From Hylemonella sp. (GTDB lineage: Bacteria; Pseudomonadota; Gammaproteobacteria; Burkholderiales; Burkholderiaceae_C): a stretch of DNA of 35,691 bases. Numbering within the stretch: position 1 is the first letter of the stretch; each line of letters begins with the position of its first letter. The stretch covers positions 1-35,691 of the forward strand of contig JAUYQZ010000021.1 of the NCBI GenBank assembly GCA_030695415.1, written 5' to 3'. The translations under genes were made by a program, and so were the position numbers. Shown piece after piece: positions 1 to 8,067 of this stretch. The notes beneath the pieces were generated by a model. That model saw nothing but the letters and a program-made list of their open reading frames with translations, did no database searches and was not told where the DNA came from.

Positions 1-750
1 AACGCGGGCAAAGTGCTGGAACAGGTGCCCTGCTATGTGGGCGGCGGCTGGTACGCACCCGGAAAGGGCATCGCGGACCTGGAGGCCGAAATCCGGATGC
101 GCCTGGACGAGGGGTACACCACGATGAAGATCAAGGTCGGCGGCGCGCCGCTGGCCGAAGACCTGGCGCGCATCGAGGCGGCCATCGCGGTGCTGGGCGG
201 CGGGCACCACCTGGCGGTGGACGCCAACGCCGGTTTCACACCCGATCGCGCCATCGAGTACGCCAAGGCGCTCGCACCGTACAGCCTGCGCTGGTTCGAA
301 GAGCCGACCGATCCCGCCGACTTTGCATTGATGTCGCGGCTCACCAGCATCTACCCGGGCGCGATCGGCACGGCGGAGAACCTGTTCTCCACGCAGGACA
401 TCAGGAACCTGGTCCAGTTCGGCGGCCTGCGCGCGGGCACCGACATCATCCAGATCGACGTGCCGCAGTCCTACGGCATCGTGCAGTTCTCGCGCACGCT
501 GGACATGCTGAAAAGCATGGGCTGGTCGAGGCAGTCGATCTTTCCGCACGGCGGCAATTTGATGACGCTGGCCGTGGTTGCGGGTTTCGGGCTGGGCGGA
601 TGCGAGGCCTATCCGGGCGTGTTTGGCGTGTTCGCGGGGTTTGCGGACGACTCCAGGGTGTCGGGCGGCATCCTCACGCTGTCAGACCGGCCGGGCATCG
701 GATTTGAGGGGCAGAACGAGCTGTATGGGGTGATGAAGTCGATGTTCTGA
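1..750 (+). CDS. Mandelate racemase/muconate lactonizing-type enolase-superfamily enzyme, 5' truncated
   Basis: The reading frame is open from the first base, so the N-terminal capping domain lies outside the window and about 249 C-terminal residues are visible. They form the barrel domain of the enolase superfamily, which abstracts the proton alpha to a carboxylate with help from a divalent metal. The full mandelate-racemase set is present: a K-x-K base pair in MKIKVGG (visible residues about 43 and 45), metal ligands in VDANAGF (74), WFEEPTDP (about 100) and GTAENLF (126), and the Asp/His dyad in IQIDVPQ (153) and FPHGGN (183). With all these residues it should be an active sugar-acid dehydratase or racemase. 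The exact substrate cannot be read from the sequence. It ends at a TGA, and 137 bp separate it from the protease gene. Confidence 0.9.
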   Translation, partial: NAGKVLEQVPCYVGGGWYAPGKGIADLEAEIRMRLDEGYTTMKIKVGGAPLAEDLARIEAAIAVLGGGHHLAVDANAGFTPDRAIEYAKALAPYSLRWFEEPTDPADFALMSRLTSIYPGAIGTAENLFSTQDIRNLVQFGGLRAGTDIIQIDVPQSYGIVQFSRTLDMLKSMGWSRQSIFPHGGNLMTLAVVAGFGLGGCEAYPGVFGVFAGFADDSRVSGGILTLSDRPGIGFEGQNELYGVMKSMF

Positions 751-887
751 GGGGGCTTGCGACGAGCGCGCTCACCCGGATAGCACACGCTAGTGCCCTG
801 GTCAATCAGTGAATCGTGTGATGACGTTCGCAGGGGAACGGCCATACTCCTTCTTCTGAAGTTGCCGCGCAAACAGGGGAACGCAAC

Positions 888-2504
888 ATGTACGAAGTCA
901 CGGCCCGCACCACCTTCCCCTACTCAGCCATCTGCCACATCCAGGTGACCTTCGCCGACGGGTACAACGCGCGGGGGTCTGGCGTGGTCGTGGGCAACAA
1001 CGACGTGCTGACGGCCCAGCACGTCGTGTATGACGCTTCGCACGGCGGCTATGCCACCAGCATCACCGTCACGCCGGGCGCTGACTCGTCCCCGTTCACC
1101 GCGCCTTTTGGCAGCTTCAGCAATTGGGGAAACATCCAGGCCCGCACCCGCAACTGGGACCAGAACGGCGACGGCCTGGTGTCGCAGTCAGAGGCGCAAT
1201 ACGACATGGCCCTGATCGGGATGCGGGTGAATATCGGCGCGACGGTCGGCTATATGGGCCTGTCCAATACGTCCAGCGACTTTTCCGGGACGATGGCCGG
1301 CTATCCCGCGCGGGGCACTGGCCTGATGGCGGAGCGCGTTTATGCCGATGCGTCACGCGACTATGGCGTGTTCGACATTGACTCTGGCCTGGGTGGTGGC
1401 GCTTCGGGCGGGCCGCTGTTCAACGACAGCAACCGGGTGGTGGGTGTGCTGTCCAGTGGCAATTCTTCCAACACGTCGTCCACCTACGCAGCGCTCTTCG
1501 CACCCGGCACCTGGGACTGGCTGGTTGCGGCGATGGCCAGCAATGACAGCCTGGTGGGCGGTTCTCCCGCGCCGGCGCCATCACCGTCGCCCGCGCCTGC
1601 GCCTTCTCCGGCACCGTCACCATCGCCCTCGACCACGCTCAAGACGGGCACTACGGCCGATGATTCCTGGTTGTTTGGCTCGGTGTTGCCCCCGGGCGCG
1701 TTGACCATCTCGGACCCGGGCGGCCGCGACACCTTCAATGCGTACCTGGTCAACGGCAACCACACGATCGACCTGAACCCCGGCGCGCGCTCCACCATCG
1801 GCAGCAACACGGTGACCCTGACCGCCGGCACGGTGATCGAGGACGTGCTGGCGTACAACGGCAATGACATTATTTTTGGCAACAGCGCAGACAACACCGT
1901 CTGGGCCGAGGGCGGCAATGACCAGCTGACCGGGCGCGGCGGCAATGACTGGCTGGAGGGCGGCGCTGGCATCGACACCGCGGGGTATAGCGGCGCCTAT
2001 GCCAGCTACTCCATCACGTTCCCGCTCACTGACATGGTTGCCGTGACAGACCGCCGCACCGGTGGCGACGGCGCCGACACGCTGGTGGATATCGAGCGCC
2101 TGAAGTTCTCCGATGTGTATGTCGCGCTGGACCACAAGGGCAACGCGGGCATGGCCTATCGGCTGTACCAGGCGGCTTTCAACCGCACGCCGGACAAGGC
2201 GGGGCTGGGCTTTCAGATGCATGAGATGGACGTGGGCGTGTCGCTCCAGGCCGTGGCGCAGAACTTCATCAACAGCCCGGAGTTCGCCCGGACCTACGGC
2301 GCACTGAACAACACGCAATTTGTCAACCAGCTCTACACCAACGTGCTGCACCGCGCGGCGGACGCGGGCGGCCTGAGCTACCACGCCGGCAACCTGGCCG
2401 CCGGCATGAGCCGGGCCCAGGTGCTGATGGGCTTTTCAGAATCGCCCGAGAACCAGGCCGCGCTGATCGGGTTTATCCAGGGCGGCATGCAGTACACGCT
2501 CTAG
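888..2504 (+). CDS. Secreted trypsin-like serine protease with EF-hand-like loop, RTX-like region and DUF4214 tail
   Basis: 538 residues with a good ribosome site (AGGGG, 7 nt before the ATG). The N-terminal 215 residues are a chymotrypsin/V8-like protease: His45 in LTAQHVVYD, Asp106 in YDMALIGM and Ser173 in GGGASGGPLF. A loop fitting the EF-hand consensus (residues 91-102, D-x-N-x-D-G then Glu at position 12) ends four residues before the catalytic Asp. A Pro/Ala/Ser linker (226-249) leads to a beta-rich segment with RTX-like GGND/GNDIIFG motifs (about 318-365). The C-terminus (about 415-530) matches DUF4214, often found at the end of type I secreted proteins. There is no N-terminal signal peptide, so type I secretion with a C-terminal signal is the likely route, although no exporter is encoded nearby. 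The function is extracellular proteolysis by inference; the target is unknown. Confidence 0.88.
   Translation: MYEVTARTTFPYSAICHIQVTFADGYNARGSGVVVGNNDVLTAQHVVYDASHGGYATSITVTPGADSSPFTAPFGSFSNWGNIQARTRNWDQNGDGLVSQSEAQYDMALIGMRVNIGATVGYMGLSNTSSDFSGTMAGYPARGTGLMAERVYADASRDYGVFDIDSGLGGGASGGPLFNDSNRVVGVLSSGNSSNTSSTYAALFAPGTWDWLVAAMASNDSLVGGSPAPAPSPSPAPAPSPAPSPSPSTTLKTGTTADDSWLFGSVLPPGALTISDPGGRDTFNAYLVNGNHTIDLNPGARSTIGSNTVTLTAGTVIEDVLAYNGNDIIFGNSADNTVWAEGGNDQLTGRGGNDWLEGGAGIDTAGYSGAYASYSITFPLTDMVAVTDRRTGGDGADTLVDIERLKFSDVYVALDHKGNAGMAYRLYQAAFNRTPDKAGLGFQMHEMDVGVSLQAVAQNFINSPEFARTYGALNNTQFVNQLYTNVLHRAADAGGLSYHAGNLAAGMSRAQVLMGFSESPENQAALIGFIQGGMQYTL
1158..1193 (+). other. EF-hand-like calcium-binding loop inside the protease domain
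   Basis: These 12 codons give D-Q-N-G-D-G-L-V-S-Q-S-E. Asp at positions 1 and 5, Asn at 3, Gly at 6, a hydrophobic residue at 8 and Glu at 12 match the canonical EF-hand loop. The catalytic Asp codon is at 1203-1205. Calcium binding is inferred from the pattern only. Confidence 0.65.
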
Positions 2505-2573
2505 GGGTGGCGGTGTCGCGCCGGCCAGGGTTGCCCGCCGGATATCGTGAAAATAGTGCCAGATTCTGGATCG

Positions 2574-2596
2574 ATCATGCTAATATTTGGCATGAT
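2574..2596. promoter_or_regulatory. Palindromic site over the start of the MNT gene; possible autoregulatory operator and leaderless promoter
   Basis: ATCATGC (2574-2580) and GCATGAT (2590-2596) are perfect 7-bp inverted arms around a 9-bp AT-rich spacer. The spacer carries TAATAT (2581-2586), a good -10 element. Transcription from it would start at or next to the A of the ATG at 2592, giving a leaderless message. Both candidate start codons (2577 and 2592) lie inside the arms. No convincing -35 element is seen. The MNT protein has a winged-helix N-terminus that could bind here. Confidence 0.5.
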
Positions 2597-3179
2597 TTCC
2601 GACGCCCTGTTCAGCAACAGCCAGGCCCGCCTTTATCCGTGGCTGTTTGGGCAACCGAATCGCGCGTTTCACCTGAACGAGTTGCGCCGACTCAGTGGTC
2701 TGGGCAGCGCTTCGCTGCAACGCGAACTCAATCGCCTGGTGAGCGCCGGCCTTGTTGATGGCCGTGCTGTCGGCAACATGCGACAGTTTCAGGCCAACCC
2801 GGATTCCCCGGTGTTCACGGAGTTGGTCGCATTGACCCACAAAACTCTCGGCATCGTGCCCATCATCAGGTCCGCGCTCGAGTCACTGCAGACACCGCCG
2901 AAGGCCGCCTGGGTATATGGCTCGGTAGCGCGCCAAAGCGATACCGCACGCAGCGACATCGACCTCATGCTGGTTGGTGAAAAACTGCGACTGGGCGACG
3001 TGCTCGCCGCCCTCGAACCCGCACAGCAACAACTGGCTCGCCAGATCAACCCCACCTGCTACACCCCGGCCGACTTTGCCCGCCGCCGTGCCGAGCCCGG
3101 CTCTTTTGTCAACCGCGTGCTGGCCCAACCCATGCTGCCCCTGATCGGAAACGCCAATGAGCTTGCAGGCGCTCGATAA
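2592..3179 (+). CDS. wHTH-MNT nucleotidyltransferase, probable antitoxin of an MNT/HEPN pair
   Basis: 195 residues from this start; an in-frame ATG at 2577 and a GTG at 2547 are alternatives. I prefer 2592 because the conserved-looking text begins ISDALFSNSQ and the start fits a possible leaderless promoter. Residues 1-70 look like a winged helix-turn-helix (NELRRLSGLGSASLQREL, then a wing-like GNMRQFQANP). Residues about 105-195 are a minimal nucleotidyltransferase with GSVARQ (110-115) followed by the metal-binding D-x-D in RSDIDLML (D122, D124). In MNT/HEPN systems the MNT partner neutralises the HEPN toxin, in studied cases by adenylylating or otherwise modifying it. The gene overlaps the next one by 23 bp, so the two are almost certainly co-translated. 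Autoregulation through the HTH is likely but inferred. Confidence 0.8.
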   Translation: MISDALFSNSQARLYPWLFGQPNRAFHLNELRRLSGLGSASLQRELNRLVSAGLVDGRAVGNMRQFQANPDSPVFTELVALTHKTLGIVPIIRSALESLQTPPKAAWVYGSVARQSDTARSDIDLMLVGEKLRLGDVLAALEPAQQQLARQINPTCYTPADFARRRAEPGSFVNRVLAQPMLPLIGNANELAGAR

Positions 3180-3576
3180 CCTTGTACGCATCGGCCAGCT
3201 CAAGGCCGAAGCGCGCAATTCCAACGAAGTGGCCCGCATGCTCGCCATGGCCCGCACGCGGCTGGCTGATGCCGGGCTGCCTGGTCTTTCGCTGGAGGGA
3301 CGCTTTACCAGCGTCTATAACGCGGCCCATGCTGCCGCGCTGTCCGCGCTGCGATGGCACGGCTATCGCAGCGAAAACCGCTACACCGTGTTCCAGTGCC
3401 TTACGCACACATTGGGTTGGCCTCCAGCCCGCTGGAGAGTGCTGGACACAGCCCACCAGCGCCGCAACCTGGCGGAGTACGAAGGCTATTTGGAGATTGA
3501 TGAGGGCACCGTGACGGAGATGGCCGAGTTAGTGGAGAAACTGATTGGGGAAGTGCAGGGGCTAAGCGATGCTTGA
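3157..3576 (+). CDS. HEPN-like small helical protein, probable toxin partner of the MNT protein
   Basis: 139 residues, predicted all-helical, starting inside the 3' end of the MNT gene in another frame. The layout FTSVYNAAHAAALSALRWHGYR, a central His (LTHTLG, H84) and then HQRRNLAEYEG (R102, R103, N104, Y108) resembles the SAV_6107-type HEPN group, where an Arg-x4-Tyr pattern stands in place of the classical R-x4-6-H of HEPN RNases. HEPN partners of MNT proteins act as RNases or as translation-blocking toxins. Because the classical motif is not clearly present, ribonuclease activity is uncertain. The assignment rests on the pairing with MNT, the size and the motif; the family match was made by eye. 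Confidence 0.65.
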   Translation: MSLQALDNLVRIGQLKAEARNSNEVARMLAMARTRLADAGLPGLSLEGRFTSVYNAAHAAALSALRWHGYRSENRYTVFQCLTHTLGWPPARWRVLDTAHQRRNLAEYEGYLEIDEGTVTEMAELVEKLIGEVQGLSDA

Positions 3577-3601
3577 GGGCTGCGGCCCGTGTCGCCGTCG
3601 A

Positions 3602-3638
3602 TCGCAAAGCTCATTCGCGTTCGGCAGCGCTTTTGCGA
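3602..3638. other. Imperfect hairpin between the HEPN gene and tRNA-Gly
   Basis: TCGCAAA (3602-3608) pairs with TTTGCGA (3632-3638), extended by GC/GC with one bulged T, around an 18-nt loop. It lies between two convergent transcription units. There is no T-run on either strand, so a terminator role is only a guess. Confidence 0.3.
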
Positions 3639-3667
3639 GAAGGAGGGTGAACTTGACTGAGAAGTGA

Positions 3668-3738
3668 AGCGGGTGATGGGAATCGAACCCACGTTATTTG
3701 CTTGGGAAGCAAGAGTCCTACCATTGAACGACACCCGC
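3668..3738 (-). tRNA. tRNA-Gly, anticodon CCC
   Basis: Read on the minus strand, a perfect 7-bp acceptor stem (GCGGGTG with CACCCGC) encloses a D-arm with AATGGTAGG, an anticodon loop TTCCCAA (anticodon CCC, reading GGG codons) and a T-loop TTCGATT. The discriminator base is U, as in bacterial glycine tRNAs. The outermost anticodon-stem pair is a C-A mismatch, leaving four good pairs. The 3' CCA is not encoded. The gene lies 22 bp after the gabD stop codon on the same strand. Confidence 0.95.
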
Positions 3739-3760
3739 GTGTGCGTAGCAGGGCCGTAGT

Positions 3761-5254
3761 TTACTTGAGGATGTCGCCCAGGCAGAGGTACTTCAGTTCC
3801 ACGTAGTCGTCCATGCCGTGGTGTGAGCCTTCGCGGCCCAGGCCGGACTGCTTGACGCCACCGAAGGGCACGTGCTCGGTGGCGATGACGCCGACGTTGA
3901 TGCCGACCATGCCGTACTCCAGCGCCTCGCTGACGCGGAAGATGCGGCCCACGTCGCGGCTGTAGAAGTAGCTGGCCAGGCCGAAGATGGTGGCGTTGGC
4001 CATCTCCACGACCTCCTGCTCGGTCTTGAAGCGGAACACCGGCGCGAAGGGACCGAAGGTCTCCTCGGTAGCGCACAGCATGTTCTGTTTCGCCTCGGCC
4101 AGCACGGTGGGCTGGAAGAACTGGCTGCCCACCTCGGTGGCGCGCTTGCCGCCGGTCAGCACCTTGCCGCCCTTGGCCACGGCGTCGGCCACGTGGCGCT
4201 CCACCTTGTCCAGCGCGGCCGGCTCGATCAGCGGGCCCTGCGAGACGCCGTCCTCGAAGCCGTTGCCGATCTTCACGGCCGCCACCTTGGCGGCGAACTT
4301 CTGCACGAACTGGTCGTACACGCTTTCCTGCACGTAGATGCGGTTGGCGCAGACGCAGGTCTGGCCGGCGTTGCGGTACTTGCTGGCCATGGCGCCTTCC
4401 ACGGCCGAATCGATGTCGGCATCATCGAACACGATGAAGGGGGCGTTGCCGCCCAGCTCCAGCGAGAGCTTCTTGACCGTGGGGGCGCTCTGCGCCATCA
4501 GGATGCGGCCGACTTCGGTGGAGCCGGTGAAGCTGATGTGGCGCACCACGTCGCTGGCGCAGAAGACCTTGCCCACGGCGATGGAGTTGTCGCCGTCGGC
4601 CGTGAGCATGTTGAGCACGCCCGCCGGGATGCCGGCGCGGATGGCCAGTTCGGCGGCGGCCAGGGCCGTCAGCGGCGTCAGCTCGGCCGGCTTGATGATG
4701 ACCGGGCAGCCTGCGGCCAGCGCCGGTGCCACCTTGCGCGTGATCATGGCCAGCGGGAAGTTCCAGGGCGTGATCGCCGCGCAGACACCGATGGGCTGCT
4801 TGATGACCATCAGGCGGCGGTTGTTGTCGAACTGCGGCAGCGTCTCGCCGTTGACGCGCTTGGCTTCCTCGGCAAACCACTCGACGAAGCTGGCGCCGTA
4901 GGCCACCTCGCCCTTGGCCTCGGGGAAGGGCTTGCCCTGCTCGGCCGTCATGATGCGGCCCAGGTCTTCCTGGTTGGCCATCAGCAGGTCGAACCACTTG
5001 CGCAGGATGATGCTGCGTTCCTTGCCGGTCTTGGCGCGCCAGGCCGGCCAGGCGGCGTTGGCCGCCTTGATCGCGAGCTCGGCGTCGGCCGGGCCCAGGT
5101 TGGCCACGTCGGCCAGCTTGCGGCCGTTGGACGGGTCCAGCACGTCGAAGCGCGTGCCGGCGGCGCCCTTGACCCACTGGCCGTTGACCAATGCGTCGGT
5201 CTTGAGCAGGGTGGGATCTTTCAGCAGCGAAAGCGGGGAGGTCTTCATGTCCAT
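3761..5254 (-). CDS. gabD: NADP-type succinate-semialdehyde dehydrogenase
   Basis: 497 residues of the aldehyde dehydrogenase superfamily, oxidising succinate semialdehyde to succinate at the end of GABA breakdown. Visible signatures are the cofactor loop FTGSTEVG, catalytic Glu266 in LELGGNAP, catalytic Cys300 in GQTCVCANR, and the C-terminal PFGGVKQSGLGREG typical of the GabD branch. Spacing between Glu and Cys (34) is the family standard. I start at the ATG at 5254 (AAGAGA 7 nt upstream); a second ATG two codons on (5248) is also possible. The frame stays open further upstream, but that part is low-complexity Arg/Pro text. GabD is usually 480-490 residues, so the length fits. Glutarate semialdehyde activity cannot be excluded. 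No GABA transaminase lies beside it here. Confidence 0.92.
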   Translation of the reverse strand: MDMKTSPLSLLKDPTLLKTDALVNGQWVKGAAGTRFDVLDPSNGRKLADVANLGPADAELAIKAANAAWPAWRAKTGKERSIILRKWFDLLMANQEDLGRIMTAEQGKPFPEAKGEVAYGASFVEWFAEEAKRVNGETLPQFDNNRRLMVIKQPIGVCAAITPWNFPLAMITRKVAPALAAGCPVIIKPAELTPLTALAAAELAIRAGIPAGVLNMLTADGDNSIAVGKVFCASDVVRHISFTGSTEVGRILMAQSAPTVKKLSLELGGNAPFIVFDDADIDSAVEGAMASKYRNAGQTCVCANRIYVQESVYDQFVQKFAAKVAAVKIGNGFEDGVSQGPLIEPAALDKVERHVADAVAKGGKVLTGGKRATEVGSQFFQPTVLAEAKQNMLCATEETFGPFAPVFRFKTEQEVVEMANATIFGLASYFYSRDVGRIFRVSEALEYGMVGINVGVIATEHVPFGGVKQSGLGREGSHHGMDDYVELKYLCLGDILK

Positions 5255-5362
5255 GGTGTGTCTCTTCGGTGGTTTTTTTTCGAGCGAGACGACGATTCTG
5301 CCAGCCCGAGGACGGGAAGGCCATCGCGGGGGCGACAGGCGGCGCGTGCAGTGCCTCAAACT

Positions 5363-5368
5363 TATAAT
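5363..5368 (+). promoter_or_regulatory. Probable -10 element of the alaS promoter
   Basis: A perfect TATAAT stands about 78 bp before the alaS start codon in the gap to the divergent gabD. No good TTGACA is found at 16-18 bp upstream; GCGACA at 5332-5337 is too far away. The promoter is therefore supported by the -10 alone. Confidence 0.55.
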
Positions 5369-5445
5369 CGTTTGTTCAAGCAAATCAAGCAGTTACGTGG
5401 ATGCGCCAGCCCAGGCGCGGCGTCCCTGCCGTACCCGACCACACC

Positions 5446-8067
5446 ATGAGCCAACCCGTCATCTCCGTTGCCGACATCCGCAAGACCTTCCTGGACTTCT
5501 TTGCCGCCAAGGGCCACACCGTTGTGCAGTCCAGTCCGCTGGTGCCGGGCAACGACCCGACCCTGATGTTCACCAACTCCGGCATGGTGCAGTTCAAGGA
5601 CGTCTTTCTTGGCGCCGACAAGCGCAGCTATGTGCGCGCAGCCTCGGTGCAGGCCTGCCTGCGCGCCGGCGGCAAGCACAACGACCTGGAGAACGTGGGC
5701 TACACCGCGCGCCATCACACCTTCTTCGAGATGCTCGGCAACTGGAGCTTTGGCGACTACTTCAAGCGGGAATCGCTGAAGTGGGCCTGGGAGCTGTTGA
5801 CCGAGGTCTACAAGCTGCCCAAGGAGCGTCTGCTGGCCACGGTCTACGCCGAGGACGACGAGGCCTATGACATCTGGACGAAAGAGATCGGCCTGCCGCC
5901 CGAGCGCGTGATCCGCATCGGCGACAACAAGGGCGGTCGCTACAAGTCCGACAACTTCTGGATGATGGCTGATACCGGCCCCTGCGGCCCCTGCTCGGAG
6001 ATCTTCTACGACCACGGCGACCACATCGCCGGCGGCCCGCCGGGCAGCCCCGATGAAGACGGCGACCGCTTCATCGAGATCTGGAACAACGTGTTCATGC
6101 AGTTCAACATGGACGAGACCGGCGCCGTCACGCCGCTGCCCGCGCCCTGCGTGGACACCGGCATGGGCCTGGAGCGCCTGGCCGCCATCCTGCAGCACGT
6201 TCATAGCAATTACGAGATCGACATCTTCGCTGCGCTGATCAAGGCCGCCGGCCGCGAGACCGGTACCCAGGACCTGGCGAACCCGTCCCTGAAAGTGATT
6301 GCCGACCACATCCGCGCCACCGCCTTTCTGGTGAGCGATGGCGTGATCCCCGGCAACGAGGGCCGCGGTTACGTGCAGCGCCGTATCGTGCGTCGCGCCA
6401 TCCGCCACGGCTACAAGCTGGGCCAGAAGAAGCCCTTCTTCCACAAGCTGGTGGCCGAACTGGTGCGCCTCATGGGCGACGCCTATCCGCGTCTCAAAGA
6501 GCAGGAGCAGCGCATCACCGAGGTGCTCAAGGTCGAGGAAGAGCGCTTCTACGAGACGCTGGCCAACGGCATGGAGATCCTGGACGCGGCCCTGGCCGAC
6601 GCCAAGGTGCTGCCGGGCGATGTGGCCTTCAAGCTGCACGACACCTACGGCTTTCCGCTGGACCTCTCGGCCGACGTCTGCCGCGAGCGCGGCCTGAGCG
6701 TGGACGAGGCCGGCTTCAAGGCCGCGATGGAGAAGCAGAAGAGCCAGGCGCGTGCCGCCGGCAAGTTCAAGATGGACAAGGCGCTGGAGTACAGCGGCGC
6801 CGGCAACCAGTTCGTGGGCTACGAGACACTGGAGGCCCCGGCCAAGATCGTGGCGCTGTATCTGGACGGCACGTCCACCGCCGTGCTCAAGTCCGGCCAG
6901 ACCGGCGTGGTGGTGCTCGACACCACCCCCTTCTACGCGGAGAGCGGCGGCCAGGTCGGCGACGAGGGTCTGCTGACGTCGGGCTCGGCCCGCTTCGAGG
7001 TGGCCGATACGCAAAAGATCAAGGCCGATGTCTACGGCCACCACGGCATGGTCGGGCAAGGCACCCTCAACGTGGGCGACCACGTGACGGCGCTGGTGAA
7101 CCTGGAAACGCGCGCCGCCACCGAGCGCAACCACTCCGTCACCCACCTGATGCACAAGGCCCTTCGTGAAGTGCTTGGCAGCCATGTGCAGCAGAAGGGC
7201 AGCCTGGTCGACGCGGAGAAGACCCGGTTCGACTTCACCCACAACGCGTCGGTGACCGACGTGCAGATCCGCGCGATCGAGACCCAGGTCAACGAAGAGA
7301 TCCTGGCCAACAGCGCCACCCAGGCGCGTGTGATGGATATTGAATCCGCACAAAAGACCGGCGCCATGATGCTCTTCGGTGAGAAGTACGGCGACAGCGT
7401 GCGCGTGCTCGACATCGGCACGAGCCGCGAGCTCTGCGGCGGCACCCATGTGCAGCGTACGGGTGACATTGGCTTCTTCTCCATCACGGCCGAGGGTGGC
7501 GTGGCCGCAGGCGTGCGCCGCGTGGAGGCCGTCACTGGCCTGAGGGCGCTGGCCTATGTGCAGGGCATGGAAGAGACGCTCGGCGGCGTGGCCGGGACGC
7601 TCAAGGTCACTCCGAGCGAAGTGCCCGCGCGCGTGGACGCCATGCTGGGGCAGGTGCGCGATCTGGAGCGGCAGCTCGCCGCACTCAAGGGCAAGCTGGC
7701 CTCCGCCCAGGGCGACGAACTTCTGGCGCAGGCGGTGGACATCAAGGGCCTGAAAGTGCTGGCCGTGCGCCTGGAAGGCGCCGACGCCAAGACCCTGCGC
7801 GACACCCTGGACAAGCTCAAGGACAAACTCAAGACAGCGGCCATCGTGCTGGCCGCCGTGGATGGCGACAAGGTGCAGCTCGCTGCCGGCGTGACCGCTG
7901 ACAGCATTGGCAAAGTGAAGGCCGGCGAGCTGGTCAACTTCGTGGCGCAGCAGGTCGGCGGCAAGGGCGGCGGCAAAGCTGACATGGCCATGGCCGGTGG
8001 CACCGAGCCGGCGAAGCTGGACGCAGCCCTGGCCAGCGTGCCCGGCTGGGTGGCAGAGAAACTCTGA
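5446..8067 (+). CDS. alaS: Alanyl-tRNA synthetase
   Basis: 873 residues, close to the E. coli enzyme (876). It activates alanine and charges tRNA-Ala in the cytoplasm and removes mischarged Ser/Gly. The N-terminus ([19 protein letters not shown], then [19 protein letters not shown]) is the class II catalytic domain. The editing domain carries the zinc motif H-x3-H in HSVTHLMH (about 563-567) and CGGTHV (about 664-668). The last 150 residues form the C-Ala region with a coiled-coil [15 protein letters not shown] and a Gly-rich [15 protein letters not shown]. The start at 5446 gives the conserved N-terminus; there is no strong Shine-Dalgarno. The stop codon overlaps the start of the next gene by one base (TGATG). 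Confidence 0.98.
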   Translation: MSQPVISVADIRKTFLDFFAAKGHTVVQSSPLVPGNDPTLMFTNSGMVQFKDVFLGADKRSYVRAASVQACLRAGGKHNDLENVGYTARHHTFFEMLGNWSFGDYFKRESLKWAWELLTEVYKLPKERLLATVYAEDDEAYDIWTKEIGLPPERVIRIGDNKGGRYKSDNFWMMADTGPCGPCSEIFYDHGDHIAGGPPGSPDEDGDRFIEIWNNVFMQFNMDETGAVTPLPAPCVDTGMGLERLAAILQHVHSNYEIDIFAALIKAAGRETGTQDLANPSLKVIADHIRATAFLVSDGVIPGNEGRGYVQRRIVRRAIRHGYKLGQKKPFFHKLVAELVRLMGDAYPRLKEQEQRITEVLKVEEERFYETLANGMEILDAALADAKVLPGDVAFKLHDTYGFPLDLSADVCRERGLSVDEAGFKAAMEKQKSQARAAGKFKMDKALEYSGAGNQFVGYETLEAPAKIVALYLDGTSTAVLKSGQTGVVVLDTTPFYAESGGQVGDEGLLTSGSARFEVADTQKIKADVYGHHGMVGQGTLNVGDHVTALVNLETRAATERNHSVTHLMHKALREVLGSHVQQKGSLVDAEKTRFDFTHNASVTDVQIRAIETQVNEEILANSATQARVMDIESAQKTGAMMLFGEKYGDSVRVLDIGTSRELCGGTHVQRTGDIGFFSITAEGGVAAGVRRVEAVTGLRALAYVQGMEETLGGVAGTLKVTPSEVPARVDAMLGQVRDLERQLAALKGKLASAQGDELLAQAVDIKGLKVLAVRLEGADAKTLRDTLDKLKDKLKTAAIVLAAVDGDKVQLAAGVTADSIGKVKAGELVNFVAQQVGGKGGGKADMAMAGGTEPAKLDAALASVPGWVAEKL

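Noticed and set aside
1563..1634. Pro/Ala/Ser codon repeats as a possible microsatellite or recombination site
   Set aside because: They code for an ordinary flexible linker between protease and RTX-like segment, with varied codons.
3668..3738. The tRNA-Gly 3' end as an att site of a mobile element
   Set aside because: No integrase gene and no second copy of the tRNA end could be found in the window.
3872..5449. Open frame of 525 codons on the plus strand opposite gabD
   Set aside because: It is a low-complexity shadow of the aldehyde dehydrogenase gene without family features.
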